Shown here piece by piece: positions 26,774 to 35,279 of a stretch of DNA of 64,000 nt. The position numbers and the translations under genes are program-made. Numbering within the stretch: the stretch's first letter is position 1; every line of letters starts with the position of its first letter. The stretch is from Microbacterium forte. Lineage in GTDB: Bacteria > Actinomycetota > Actinomycetes > Actinomycetales > Microbacteriaceae. The stretch covers positions 1,674,001 to 1,738,000 of the forward strand of contig NZ_CP116871.1 of the NCBI RefSeq assembly GCF_031885415.1, given 5' to 3'. The notes below the pieces were generated by a model. It did no database searches. It was given only the letters and a program-made list of their open reading frames with translations, and was not told where the DNA came from.

Positions 26774-27993
26774 CGCGTGCCCTCCTCGTCAGCAGGCTGC
26801 ATCTCAGATGCCGGCACCGTGACCGAGACGATGAACTCACCGGCGTCCTCGCGGATCTCCAGGGTTCCGCCTGCTTCCGAGATGCGTCGTCTGACCCCGT
26901 CGAGCCCCGACCCCACCGGCTCTCCCCCGGCGCCGGCCGCCACATCGTTCGCAACCTCGTAACGCCAGCCGTCGGCGACCCGGCGGAGGGCGAGACGCGC
27001 GCGGCGCCCGGCGCCGTGCCGCAGGACGTTGGTCGTGGTCTCCCTGATCACGGGTCCGAGAGCCGACGATGGCGCGTCGTCGGCGTCCGGTGCGATATCG
27101 GCCTCGACGTCGAGTCCGGCCGCGGCGAGAAGATCTCGCGCATTCGCGACCTCGTCGCCCAACGGCACCGAACGGAAGCGCGTCGCAAGGTCGCGGGTGC
27201 CCTGCCGCGCTTCGTCGACACTCACTCTGGCTGCCTGCAGCTGCTCCAGAGCCGCATCGGGGTCGATCCCCATGAGTCGCTCGGCCAATTCGAGCTGCAA
27301 GGCGATCACCTGCAGGTGGTGCCCCTGCAGGTCGTGCACATCCGTGGCGACGCGCAGCCGCTCCTGCGTCGCAGCGAGTCTCGACTCGGATGCCCTGGCG
27401 CGGTCGACGGTGACGAGCACATCCCACCACCAGAGGGAGCTCACCGACATCGCCGGGATCATGATCGCATACAGCGCGGGGATCCAGCCGGCGACGCCGA
27501 TGTCTGCAGCGCCCCTCGCCGCGTCGACGAAGGCGACGAGAACGAGCAGCAGGGTGGCGAGCGCGACGATCCGCAGGCGGATGCCCTTGGGCCAGTTGAG
27601 CAGCACCACCGACTGAGCGACGGGCATGAGGGCGAGCAGCCAGCTGTCGATCACCAGTCCGGCGACGGCTCCGTAGCCGACCGCTGTCAGCAGAGGCAGC
27701 GCGATGCGCGTCCACGCGATTCCGGGCTCCGCATCGAGCCGGTGGCGGTACCCGGCGAGCAGCACCATCGTCGAAGCCCACCAGACGAGGCCTCCCAGCC
27801 CCACGATGAACGGAGCCGCCACGTCGCCCGGTACGGCGAGGGCCTGCAGCGTCCAGATCAGCACCAGGAACAGCTCGAGGAAGACGACGGCCGAGAATGT
27901 GTACCACCAGGTCGCGGTGATGCCCCGGGCGAGTTGGCGCGCGCCGGGCGGCGGGTCGCCGGAGTGGTCGGCGACCGGAGAAGTGCTGCTCAT
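26770..27993 (-). CDS. sensor histidine kinase (DesK/LiaS-like)
   Basis: The 407-residue membrane kinase has about five or six N-terminal helices between residues 25 and 185, without a large extracellular domain. The phospho-acceptor His lies in RVATDVHDLQGHHLQV, and the ATP-binding domain includes RETTTNVLRHG and EPVGSGLDGVRRRISEAGG. The type is HisKA_3, which partners with NarL regulators. The ATG is chosen because TACTCT (28001-28006) sits seven nt upstream, which implies a leaderless mRNA. It is the first gene of a two-gene operon with the response regulator. Confidence 0.9.
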   Translation of the reverse strand: MSSTSPVADHSGDPPPGARQLARGITATWWYTFSAVVFLELFLVLIWTLQALAVPGDVAAPFIVGLGGLVWWASTMVLLAGYRHRLDAEPGIAWTRIALPLLTAVGYGAVAGLVIDSWLLALMPVAQSVVLLNWPKGIRLRIVALATLLLVLVAFVDAARGAADIGVAGWIPALYAIMIPAMSVSSLWWWDVLVTVDRARASESRLAATQERLRVATDVHDLQGHHLQVIALQLELAERLMGIDPDAALEQLQAARVSVDEARQGTRDLATRFRSVPLGDEVANARDLLAAAGLDVEADIAPDADDAPSSALGPVIRETTTNVLRHGAGRRARLALRRVADGWRYEVANDVAAGAGGEPVGSGLDGVRRRISEAGGTLEIREDAGEFIVSVTVPASEMQPADEEGTR

Positions 27994-28000
27994 GCCCCCC

Positions 28001-28026
28001 AGAGTACGGGCGTGACACATGTCACG
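28001..28026 (-). promoter_or_regulatory. promoter and 16-bp palindrome upstream of the DesK-like kinase
   Basis: On the minus strand TACTCT (28001-28006) is a -10 box seven nt before the ATG. Directly upstream lies CGTGACA-CA-TGTCACG (28011-28026), a palindrome with perfect seven-base arms. TGACA-type dyads are typical NarL-family response-regulator sites, so autoregulation is likely. Confidence 0.6.
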
Positions 28027-28149
28027 GATGCCGCAGGCGAACCACCCGGAAAGCAGTGACGCTGCGACACTGCCGCGGTCGGGCGAAAGGCGGTGGACTG
28101 GATGCATCGCGACGGAGACACCGTCGCTCAGACCGGCAGGAGCCACCCC

Positions 28150-28692
28150 ATGAATCTCATCGAGACCTTCCAGGGCTTCGTCGCCCAGGTGCCCGAACTC
28201 GTCCAGCCGCTCATCGTCGCCCTCGCCGGGGCGATCCCCTTCATCGAGGGTGAGGGTGCCGTGTCGATCGGCATCATCGGCGGCATCCACCCCGTGGTCG
28301 CGGCGATCGCGGCGATCATCGGCAACTTCCTCTGCGTCGCTGTGCTCGTCATCGCCAGCTCGGGGGCGCGCACAGCGATCGTGAACCGGTCGCGCAGCCG
28401 GCAGGCGGTGGTCGCCGGCGGCGGAGCCGTCGAGACGGTTCCCGCCGACTCCGCGGATTCCGACCGCGGCAGTGCCCGCCGCGAGAAGTTCCAGCGGGCC
28501 TTCGAGCGCTACGGAGTGCCGGGCGTCAGCCTGCTCGGCCCGCTGCTCCTGCCCACCCATTTCACGGCCACGATGCTCGCCGCGTCGGGCGTCGGAAAGG
28601 TCCGTATCCTCGTCTGGCAGGCTGTCGCGATCATCGGCTGGACCACGGTCGTGGCTGTGATCGTCGGCGGCGCCGTGTACGCGATCCGCTGA
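28150..28692 (+). CDS. small multidrug-export-type membrane protein (PF06695-like)
   Basis: The 180-residue protein has about four hydrophobic segments. It contains ALAGAIPFIEGEGAVSIGIIGG near residues 25-46 and PLLLPTHFTATMLAASGVG further on, with a polar charged loop (SADSDRGSARREKFQRAFERYG) between. This is the plan of the Sm_multidrug_ex family, whose function is poorly defined. A GGCAGGAG ribosome site precedes the ATG. It ends in a very stable terminator shared with the convergent surface-protein gene. Confidence 0.7.
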   Translation: MNLIETFQGFVAQVPELVQPLIVALAGAIPFIEGEGAVSIGIIGGIHPVVAAIAAIIGNFLCVAVLVIASSGARTAIVNRSRSRQAVVAGGGAVETVPADSADSDRGSARREKFQRAFERYGVPGVSLLGPLLLPTHFTATMLAASGVGKVRILVWQAVAIIGWTTVVAVIVGGAVYAIR

Positions 28693-28705
28693 GCCCAGGC
28701 GCCGG

Positions 28706-28756
28706 ACGCACAGCAGAAGCCCACCCGCGGAGAGCGAGTGGGCTTCTGCTGTGCGT
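28706..28756. terminator. 19-bp-stem bidirectional terminator
   Basis: A perfect 19-bp inverted repeat pairs 28706-28724 with 28738-28756 around a 13-base loop. It sits between the convergent small membrane protein gene and the surface-protein gene. Confidence 0.85.
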
Positions 28757-28764
28757 GTCTCACG

Positions 28765-30411
28765 TCAGCGACGTCCGGTGCTCGACCGTCGCTTGGCGGC
28801 GATGCCTGTGGCCAGTCCGCCACCGACGATCAGCGCGAATGCGAGGGACAGGAACGCTGCACCCGATTCGCCTCCCGTCAGCGCCAGCCCGCCGGGGGCC
28901 GCGATCGGGCTCGGCGTCGGAGTCGGCGTCACGACCGGTGACGGCGTCGGAGTCGGGGTCACGACCGGTGTCGGCGTCACGACCGGTGTCGGAGTCGGCG
29001 TCGGCGTCACGACCGGCACCGGGTTGGCGATGTTGGTCAGGGTCAGCTCGACACCGGCAGTGGTCTGCGGTGTCACCTCGTAGGTGCCGTCGCCGCCGTC
29101 GACGACGCCCTCGCCGGCGATCGTCCATTCACCCCACGTCACGCCCTGGATCTCCGGCAGATCGATCTCCTCGATCACGAAGGTCGATCCGAGGGGCGCA
29201 CGCGCGCTGACCACCGGCTGCCCCACGGGAACCGACATCGTGGCGGGCGGGGCATCCGATCCCTTGACCGAGTACCGCACCGTGTAGGTCGCGTCGCGCA
29301 CGGCGTCCGCCTGTGCACCGGTGATCTGCTTCGTGATCGAGAACGTCGTGTAGGCGACACCGCTGCCGTCGCCCCCACCGGACTCGACGACCGTGTGGGT
29401 CGCCGACGTCTCGAACGTGTCGACGATCGCGTGGTTGCCGAAGATGTCACCCGCGGCCACGGGTGCGTCTGCCTGCGTGAAGTAGACCAGCTCGTATGCG
29501 AACCCTCCGGCCGGCAGACCGGACGCCACGAACTCGAACGAGCGCCCGTCGTCTGCCAGGTCGATCACGTAGGTCGAAGGGTCGACCTCGCTCGCGTCGC
29601 CGACCAGCGCGCCGTTGACGACCGCACGCTGAACCAGCTTCACGTCGCCGGTGTAGTGATGCCCCGTGAGTCCCGCGTCGAGCGTGTCGGTGATCGTGAA
29701 CGACCCCTCATCGACGTAGCCGCTCGGGATCCCGATGACCCACTTCAGCAGTCCATCGGTCGCGGTCTCCCCGCCGTACTTGTAGGGCTCTTCCTGTTCG
29801 GCCGGGTCTTCGGGCACCACTCCGCCGTCGCCGGGGAGATCGACGATCTCGACCGTGTCGCCCAGGTCGAACTCGACCGTCTCGCTGGTCGTCGTCTGCG
29901 AGGCCCGTGCCTCCATCCAGAACGTGCCTCCGACCTTCTCGAGACCCTCGACCGCTTCGGTGAGAGTGCAGACCATGTCGGGCCCGCCACCCGCCGCCAC
30001 GGCGCAGTTCGCCATGACCAGACCCGTCACGGGATCGGCGATGGTGAACTCCCCGGCGGACTGCCGACTGAACTCAGCGGGGAGCGTCATCCCGAAGGTC
30101 TCCCCCGCCTGTGCTCCGGCCGGCACTGTCCACGTGCCGGAGATCCGCACGTTCTGCCACTGCACGAGCGGTCCGCCACCGTGCTGATTCTCGAGGGACA
30201 CACCGCTGATCGCGCCGGGATACGTCACCGTCGGAGCCGCGGTGGCCGGAACAGCAGACCCCAGAAGTCCGGTCACCGCCATGACCATCCCCACGATGAT
30301 CGCCGCGATGCCCCGACCTCGCGTCTTCACTCCCCCGGTCGTCTTCGCCTCGCCTGTCGTCCTTCTGCGCGCACGCACGAAACCACGCTCCCCAGTCATC
30401 GTCTTCCCCAT
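28765..30411 (-). CDS. large surface protein with Ig-like repeats, Pro/Thr linker and LALTG sorting signal
   Basis: The 548-residue protein has an N-terminal signal region (IAAIIVGMVMAVTGLLGS, about 35-52, ending at ATAAP). The body contains adhesin-type beta-sandwich domains, such as WQNVRISGTWTVPAGAQAG and GSFTITDTLDAGLTG, followed by an SpaA/DUF5979-like module with YTTFSITKQITG. A TPTP-rich linker then leads to LALTGG, a hydrophobic helix and the tail KRRSSTGRR. LAXTG is the signal cleaved by class E sortases of high-GC actinobacteria, so the protein is probably attached to the cell wall. The sortase is not in the window. The start is uncertain because another ATG lies four codons on. Confidence 0.8.
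   Translation of the reverse strand: MGKTMTGERGFVRARRRTTGEAKTTGGVKTRGRGIAAIIVGMVMAVTGLLGSAVPATAAPTVTYPGAISGVSLENQHGGGPLVQWQNVRISGTWTVPAGAQAGETFGMTLPAEFSRQSAGEFTIADPVTGLVMANCAVAAGGGPDMVCTLTEAVEGLEKVGGTFWMEARASQTTTSETVEFDLGDTVEIVDLPGDGGVVPEDPAEQEEPYKYGGETATDGLLKWVIGIPSGYVDEGSFTITDTLDAGLTGHHYTGDVKLVQRAVVNGALVGDASEVDPSTYVIDLADDGRSFEFVASGLPAGGFAYELVYFTQADAPVAAGDIFGNHAIVDTFETSATHTVVESGGGDGSGVAYTTFSITKQITGAQADAVRDATYTVRYSVKGSDAPPATMSVPVGQPVVSARAPLGSTFVIEEIDLPEIQGVTWGEWTIAGEGVVDGGDGTYEVTPQTTAGVELTLTNIANPVPVVTPTPTPTPVVTPTPVVTPTPTPSPVVTPTPTPSPIAAPGGLALTGGESGAAFLSLAFALIVGGGLATGIAAKRRSSTGRR
28900..29015 (-). repeat. Pro/Thr/Val codon repeat encoding the wall-spanning linker
   Basis: Tandem degenerate units encode alternating VVTPTPTP and SPVVTPTP blocks. 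The linker would let the adhesin domains clear the peptidoglycan. Such repeats are prone to length change between strains. Confidence 0.8.
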
Positions 30412-30480
30412 CCGATTCGAGTCGCTCCCAGTCGCGACCCATCTAAGAGATCAGGAAAATGCCCGGGGATTACGTGGCAA

Positions 30481-30505
30481 CCGGTATACAGCTTCGATAT
30501 ACCGG
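30481..30505. promoter_or_regulatory. palindromic operator upstream of the surface-protein gene
   Basis: CCGGTATA (30481-30488) and TATACCGG (30498-30505) form a perfect eight-base dyad with a nine-base centre. It lies 70-94 bases upstream of the surface-protein start and 32 bases beyond the end of the sugar permease gene. AT-rich centres flanked by CCGG suggest a LacI- or GntR-type dimer site. The regulator is unknown. Confidence 0.5.
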
Positions 30506-30536
30506 AATGGGTTACTGGCAGTGCGTGGTTCCCGCC

Positions 30537-31355
30537 TCAGCGCACAGCCCCGGCAGTCAGTCCCCCCACGAGCCAGCGCTGGAAGAACACCGCGGCGGCG
30601 AAGACCGGGATCACCCCGATGAACGACGCGGCCGCGATCTTGCCGAAGTGCGGTGTGCGGTCTCCGTAGAAGAGCGACAGCGCGACCGGGAAGGTCTGCG
30701 AGTCCACGCTCTGGGTGAGGAAGGTCGCGAGAAGGAACTCGTTGTAGTTGAGGATCGCGACGATGATGCCGATCGCGACCAGGCTCGGCAGCAGCAGCGG
30801 CACGACGACCGACCACAGCATCCGCAGGGTGCCCGCTCCGTCGATGCGCGCCGCCTCCTCGATCTCGACCGGGAGCCGGCGGATGAAGCCCTCCAGCAGC
30901 CAGACGGCGACGGGGACGTTGACGAGTGCGTAGACGAGCGTGAGTCCGAGAAGCGTGTTGTTCAGCCCCACGGATCGCAGAAGCGTCAGCAGCGGCACCA
31001 CGGCGACGATCGGCGGAAGCAGCCACGGGCTCATCAGTGTCGCCGCGAGCGTGCGGCCACCTGCGTTGTGGCGCACGATGGCCCACGCGCCGGGGACTGC
31101 GATGACGAGTGAGACGGCGGCGCCGCCGAGAGCCGCGGCCAGGGAGTTCAGGATCGAACGCGGGATGTCGGTCGACAGCACGTCACCCCAGTTCTCCCAG
31201 TGCGGGGCGGCGCTCCACAGGACTCCCGAGACCGTCTCGTCACGCCCCATCAGCGACACCGAGAACAGATACGCGAGGGGGACGAGGGTGACGGCGAGCG
31301 CCACGAAGAGCACACTGCTCGCGACCGGCCGCAGACGGGTGCGCGACTCAGTCAT
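30537..31355 (-). CDS. carbohydrate ABC transporter permease (MalG-like)
   Basis: The 272-residue permease has six helices starting at SSVLFVALAVTLVPLAYLFSV. The EAA coupling loop IEEAARIDGAGTLRMLWSVVVP (in parts) lies near residues 170-190. It forms the channel with the MalF-like permease whose gene overlaps its start by eight bases. The last helix ends at FFQRWLVGGLTAGAVR, the usual ending of MalG-type proteins. It is the third and last gene of the operon, and no ATPase gene follows. A shared MsmK/MsmX-type ATPase elsewhere probably powers it. Confidence 0.9.
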   Translation of the reverse strand: MTESRTRLRPVASSVLFVALAVTLVPLAYLFSVSLMGRDETVSGVLWSAAPHWENWGDVLSTDIPRSILNSLAAALGGAAVSLVIAVPGAWAIVRHNAGGRTLAATLMSPWLLPPIVAVVPLLTLLRSVGLNNTLLGLTLVYALVNVPVAVWLLEGFIRRLPVEIEEAARIDGAGTLRMLWSVVVPLLLPSLVAIGIIVAILNYNEFLLATFLTQSVDSQTFPVALSLFYGDRTPHFGKIAAASFIGVIPVFAAAVFFQRWLVGGLTAGAVR

Positions 31356-32274
31356 GCCGGGCCTTTCGTGCGAAGACCGCCACCACGAGGGTCACCACGG
31401 TCACGATGACCGCGAACACGAGGGTGATCGCGGACGCCCGACCGATGTCGAACTCCTTGAGGGCGACCTGCTGGATGAGATAGGTCGTCACGGTCGAGGC
31501 CTGACCGGGTCCGCCCGACGTCATCACGAACACGAGGTCGAAGACCTTCAGCGCGATGACGAGCCGGATGAAGAGTGCGGCGATCACCGTGCCAGCGATG
31601 GCCGGCCAGGTGATGTGCCGGAACAGACCGGCTCCATGTGCTCCGTCGAGGGACGCCGCCTCCCGCACGGACGGGTCCTGCGTGAGCAGCGCGGCGTAGA
31701 CGAGGATCACGATCAGCGGCGTCCACTGCCAGACGTCGGCGAGGCCGATCGCCGGGAGCGCCCATGCCGTGGTCGACAGCGGCGCGAGCGAGACGCCGGG
31801 AAGCACGGTGGCGAGGAGTCCGCCGCCGGGATTGAACACGAGCTTCCACAGGGTTCCGACCACCACCGGAGGTGTGATGAGAGGAAGCAGGAGCAGCGTG
31901 CGCACGACGGCGCCTGCGCGGGTCGCACGCTCCAGCGCGACGGCGATCGCGACCCCCAGCACCACGCTGACGACGGCCACCACGACGGCATACGCGACCG
32001 TCCGAGCGAACGACGCGACGACGTCGGCATCCGCGAGGATCGTCTCGAGATTCGCGGTTCCCACCCACTCCTGGAACGGTCTCCCGAGTGTCGAATCGGT
32101 GAAGGCCGCGGCGAGGATGAAGACGAGCGGATACGCACCGAGCACGACGATCGACAGGATGGTCGGTGCGGTCAGCAGTCGTGCGGTGCGGGACCGCGAC
32201 GGACCGCCCGCCCGTCGCGGCACGGGGCCGGACGCGCGGGCGATGCGCACGCGGATCGACGAGGCGTCAGCCAA
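31348..32274 (-). CDS. carbohydrate ABC transporter permease (MalF-like)
   Basis: The 308-residue permease has six helices beginning at LTAPTILSIVVLGAYPLVFIL. The EAA loop is visible as VREAASLDGAHGAGLFRHITWP. I take the TTG start that overlaps the end of the binding-protein gene by eight bases. GGAAGAG lies five nt before it, and a GTG 24 nt further in has no ribosome site. The longer ORF upstream is only a shadow of the binding-protein gene. It pairs with the MalG-like protein. Confidence 0.85.
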   Translation of the reverse strand: MADASSIRVRIARASGPVPRRAGGPSRSRTARLLTAPTILSIVVLGAYPLVFILAAAFTDSTLGRPFQEWVGTANLETILADADVVASFARTVAYAVVVAVVSVVLGVAIAVALERATRAGAVVRTLLLLPLITPPVVVGTLWKLVFNPGGGLLATVLPGVSLAPLSTTAWALPAIGLADVWQWTPLIVILVYAALLTQDPSVREAASLDGAHGAGLFRHITWPAIAGTVIAALFIRLVIALKVFDLVFVMTSGGPGQASTVTTYLIQQVALKEFDIGRASAITLVFAVIVTVVTLVVAVFARKARHD

Positions 32275-33607
32275 GGATCTCTTCCCATTCGGCCTGCACT
32301 CGGTCGAGCGTGTCCTGGGCGGTGCCGCCCTCACCCGCGATGAGCTTGGCCAGCTCGTCGGTGAGGATCTGCGCGGCCTGCGAGGCGTTCTCACCGGTGG
32401 GCCAGGCCAGCGAGCCGCTCAACGTCGTGCGGTTGACCCGCTGCAGGTCGGGGTAGGTCTCGCCGTAGGCCTCGCTCTCGAGCGAGGACTCGCGGTTCGG
32501 GTCGATGCCCGTCTGCGGGTCGGCGACGATGAGCTCGGAGTTGACCTCGCGGGACGAGGCGTACTCGATGAAGGCCTTGGCGAGGTCCGTCTTCTCGGTG
32601 TTCGCGGCGACGACCCACGTGAAGCCGGCCACCAGCGAGGCGCGCGCCTCGGTGTTCTCGCCGCCGACGGGCAACGTGGTCACGCCCCACTTGCCCGCGA
32701 CCTTCGAATCGGGGTTGGTCTCCGAGCCCACGCCCAGGTCGGTCCAGTTCTCGATGAACGCGACCTTGCCGTCGTACCACGCGCCGTTGCCGACGCCGAA
32801 GTCGGTCTCGGCAGCCGTCGGGAAGGCGTAGGGCACCGCATCCACCAGCGCCTCGGCAGCGGCCACCGCTTCCGGGGAGTTGATCGTGGGCTTGCCGTCA
32901 TCGTCGACGAACTCGCCGCCGAAGCCCGCCAGGCGGTTCGCGTAGGCGGCGCCGAGGATCAGCGGCGACTTCTGACCGAAGATCGCGGATCCGTAGACGC
33001 CGTCATCACCCTCGTTCTCGGTGATGGTCTTCACGTCTGCGAGGTACTCGTCCCAGGTCGCGGGGGGCTCGGTGATGCCGTTCCGCTCGAGGATCTCCTT
33101 GTTGTAGAAGAGCACGTGCGTGTCGCCGTCGAAGGGCAGGCCGTAGCGGCGGTCGCCGACCAGCGTGTAGGGATCGTTGATCGAGGGGATGAAGTCGTCC
33201 TCCTCGAGCGACGGGGTCTCGTCGATCCAGTCGGTGAGGTCCTGGATGGAGCCGCCCTCGGCGAGGTCCCCGATCGACACGTACCAGGGGGCCGCCACGT
33301 CGAACGTGTTCGCTCCCGACTGCTGGTCGAGGGCGAGGGTCGAGCCGATCTCGTCGTAGGGCACGATCGTGAGGTTCACCTCAGCGCCGGTCTCCTCTTC
33401 GAAGTGCTCCTTGAGCCAGTTTCCTGCGCCCTCGTGCGACGTGATGAGCAGCGCATTGAGGGTCTGGCCCGAGAAGTCGCCGTCTGCGCCCTCACCACCG
33501 GACTCGGGGCTCTGGGTCGCGCAGCCGGCGACCGCGATGGTCGCGGCCGTCAGAGCGGCGGCACCGAGGAGGACGCGGCGGCGACGGCGGCTCGGAAGGA
33601 ATGACAT
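32267..33607 (-). CDS. extracellular solute-binding lipoprotein of a sugar-type ABC importer
   Basis: The 446-residue protein has a lipoprotein signal peptide with an Arg-rich start (PSRRRRRVLLG) and lipobox AVAGC at Cys29. The mature domain is a family 1 binding protein with SGQTLNALLITSHEGAGN, FDVAAPWYVSIGDLAEGGS and LPFDGDTHVLFYNKEILE. The C-terminal SGSLAWPTGENASQAAQIL is typical of this family. It captures a solute, most likely a sugar, for the two permeases downstream. It is the first gene of the operon with a GAGGAGCC ribosome site. It is divergent from the flavin monooxygenase cluster, so the solute could also be an organosulfur compound. Confidence 0.88.
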   Translation of the reverse strand: MSFLPSRRRRRVLLGAAALTAATIAVAGCATQSPESGGEGADGDFSGQTLNALLITSHEGAGNWLKEHFEEETGAEVNLTIVPYDEIGSTLALDQQSGANTFDVAAPWYVSIGDLAEGGSIQDLTDWIDETPSLEEDDFIPSINDPYTLVGDRRYGLPFDGDTHVLFYNKEILERNGITEPPATWDEYLADVKTITENEGDDGVYGSAIFGQKSPLILGAAYANRLAGFGGEFVDDDGKPTINSPEAVAAAEALVDAVPYAFPTAAETDFGVGNGAWYDGKVAFIENWTDLGVGSETNPDSKVAGKWGVTTLPVGGENTEARASLVAGFTWVVAANTEKTDLAKAFIEYASSREVNSELIVADPQTGIDPNRESSLESEAYGETYPDLQRVNRTTLSGSLAWPTGENASQAAQILTDELAKLIAGEGGTAQDTLDRVQAEWEEILG

Positions 33608-33788
33608 GGGGGCTCCTCAAGGCGTCGGGTCGGGGAAGCAGATCGGCGCTCACGCTAGGAGCCGAGGGACGACCACCGCATCGCGGACGTAACAGTTCGT
33701 CGTGGAGCGACGCGAAGAGTCATCCGGCGGGTCGCCGCACTGCTCGAGTGGCTATGGTCGCGACGTCCCCGATCTCCTGAGGAGCACC

Positions 33789-35279
33789 ATGTCTCGCCGC
33801 ATCATCCTGAACGCCTTCGACATGACCTGCGTGACTCATCAGGCTCCAGGACTCTGGCGGCACCCTGAGAACCAGGCCGATCGGTACCACGATCTCGACT
33901 ATTGGGTGGATCTCGCGAAGACCCTCGAGCGGGGCAGGTTCGATGCGATCTTCATCGCTGACGTGCTCGGGACGTACGACGTCTATCGCGACTCGGCCGC
34001 CACCGCGCTCGGTGATGCGACGCAGGTTCCCCTCGGCGACCCCGTCGTGCAGATCTCCGCCATGGCGCACGCGACAGAGCATCTCGGATTCGGTGTGACC
34101 GTCGCCACGACCTACGAGCAGCCGTACGCGCTCGCGCGCCGGTTCTCGACTCTCGACCACTTCACGCGCGGCCGCGTGGGATGGAACGTCGTGACGAGCT
34201 ACCTCGACTCCGCCGCCCGAAACCTCGGGCTCGACACGCAGATCGCGCACGACGACCGGTACGAGATCGCCGAGGAGTTCCTCGACGTCACATACAAGCT
34301 GTGGGAAGGGTCGTGGGAGGACACCGCCGTGCTGCGCGATCGGGAGGCCGGCGTCTTCGCGGATGCGTCGCGCGTGCACCCGATCGGCCACGAGGGGCGG
34401 CATTACCGGGTTCCCGGCATCCATCTCGCCGAACCCAGCCTCCAGCGCACGCCGGTGATGTTCCAGGCGGGCGCCTCCCCTCGCGGACGCCAGTTCGCCG
34501 CGAAGCACGGCGAGGCGATCTTCATCAACGGGTTGCGTCCGGAGGCGACGCGTCCGGTCACCGACGACATCCGCGATCGCGCCGAAGCTCTCGGGCGCCC
34601 GCGGGATTCGGTCAAGATCCTCACTCTGGTCACGGTCGTCGTCGCGGCGACGGACGAGGAGGCTCAGGCGAAGCTCGAAGACTATCGCCGCTATGTCTCG
34701 GTCGAGGGCGCGCTGGCACTCTATGCCGGATGGACGGGACTCGACCTGTCGCAGTACGACCCCGACGTCCCCCTCGAATACGTCGACACGGATGCCGGAC
34801 GATCCGCCCTCTCGGTCTTCACCAAGGCCGATCCGGAGCGCAAGTGGACGCCTCGCGACATCGCCCACTACGTCGGGATCGGCGGCATCGGTCCCGTCAT
34901 CGTGGGCAGCCCGCAGACCGTGGCGGACGAGCTCGAACGATGGGTCGAGGTCGGCGGTGTCGACGGCTTCAACATCGCCTACGTCGTGACACCCGGGTCG
35001 TTCGAGGACATCGTGGACCACCTCGTGCCCGAGCTCCGCCGCCGCGGGCGCACCTGGGACGACTACCCCGAGGGCACGCTGCGTGGACGACTCAGCGGCG
35101 ACGGCTCCCCCGTGGTGCCGGAGTGGCATCCCGCGCACGCCTACCGCGGCGCCTACGAGGGCGGCGCGTCGGCTCTCGACGGCACGCTCGGCGGGCCGCT
35201 GGTGGATACAGCGGCCGCCTCTGTTCCGGCGGAACTCGACGACCTGACAGAACTCACCGAGAAGGAGGGCGCCCGATGA
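33789..35279 (+). CDS. FMN-dependent monooxygenase, NtaA/SnaA/DszA/SfnG family
   Basis: The 496-residue protein belongs to the bacterial luciferase-like class C flavin monooxygenases. Hallmarks are RRIILNAFDMTCVTHQAPGLWRHP (in parts), HLGFGVTVATTYEQPYALAR, STLDHFTRGRVGWNVVTSY and SLQRTPVMFQAGASPRGRQFAA. Such enzymes use reduced FMN and O2 to cleave C-S or C-N bonds in compounds such as nitrilotriacetate, dibenzothiophene sulfone or dimethyl sulfone. A GAGGAG ribosome site lies at the ATG. It overlaps the next gene by four bases. A flavin reductase is required but is not in the window. Confidence 0.88.
   Translation: MSRRIILNAFDMTCVTHQAPGLWRHPENQADRYHDLDYWVDLAKTLERGRFDAIFIADVLGTYDVYRDSAATALGDATQVPLGDPVVQISAMAHATEHLGFGVTVATTYEQPYALARRFSTLDHFTRGRVGWNVVTSYLDSAARNLGLDTQIAHDDRYEIAEEFLDVTYKLWEGSWEDTAVLRDREAGVFADASRVHPIGHEGRHYRVPGIHLAEPSLQRTPVMFQAGASPRGRQFAAKHGEAIFINGLRPEATRPVTDDIRDRAEALGRPRDSVKILTLVTVVVAATDEEAQAKLEDYRRYVSVEGALALYAGWTGLDLSQYDPDVPLEYVDTDAGRSALSVFTKADPERKWTPRDIAHYVGIGGIGPVIVGSPQTVADELERWVEVGGVDGFNIAYVVTPGSFEDIVDHLVPELRRRGRTWDDYPEGTLRGRLSGDGSPVVPEWHPAHAYRGAYEGGASALDGTLGGPLVDTAAASVPAELDDLTELTEKEGAR

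Noticed and set aside
28900..29015. Repeated short units that might be taken for a CRISPR array
   Set aside because: The units are contiguous, in frame and encode a TPTP linker; there are no spacers and no cas genes.
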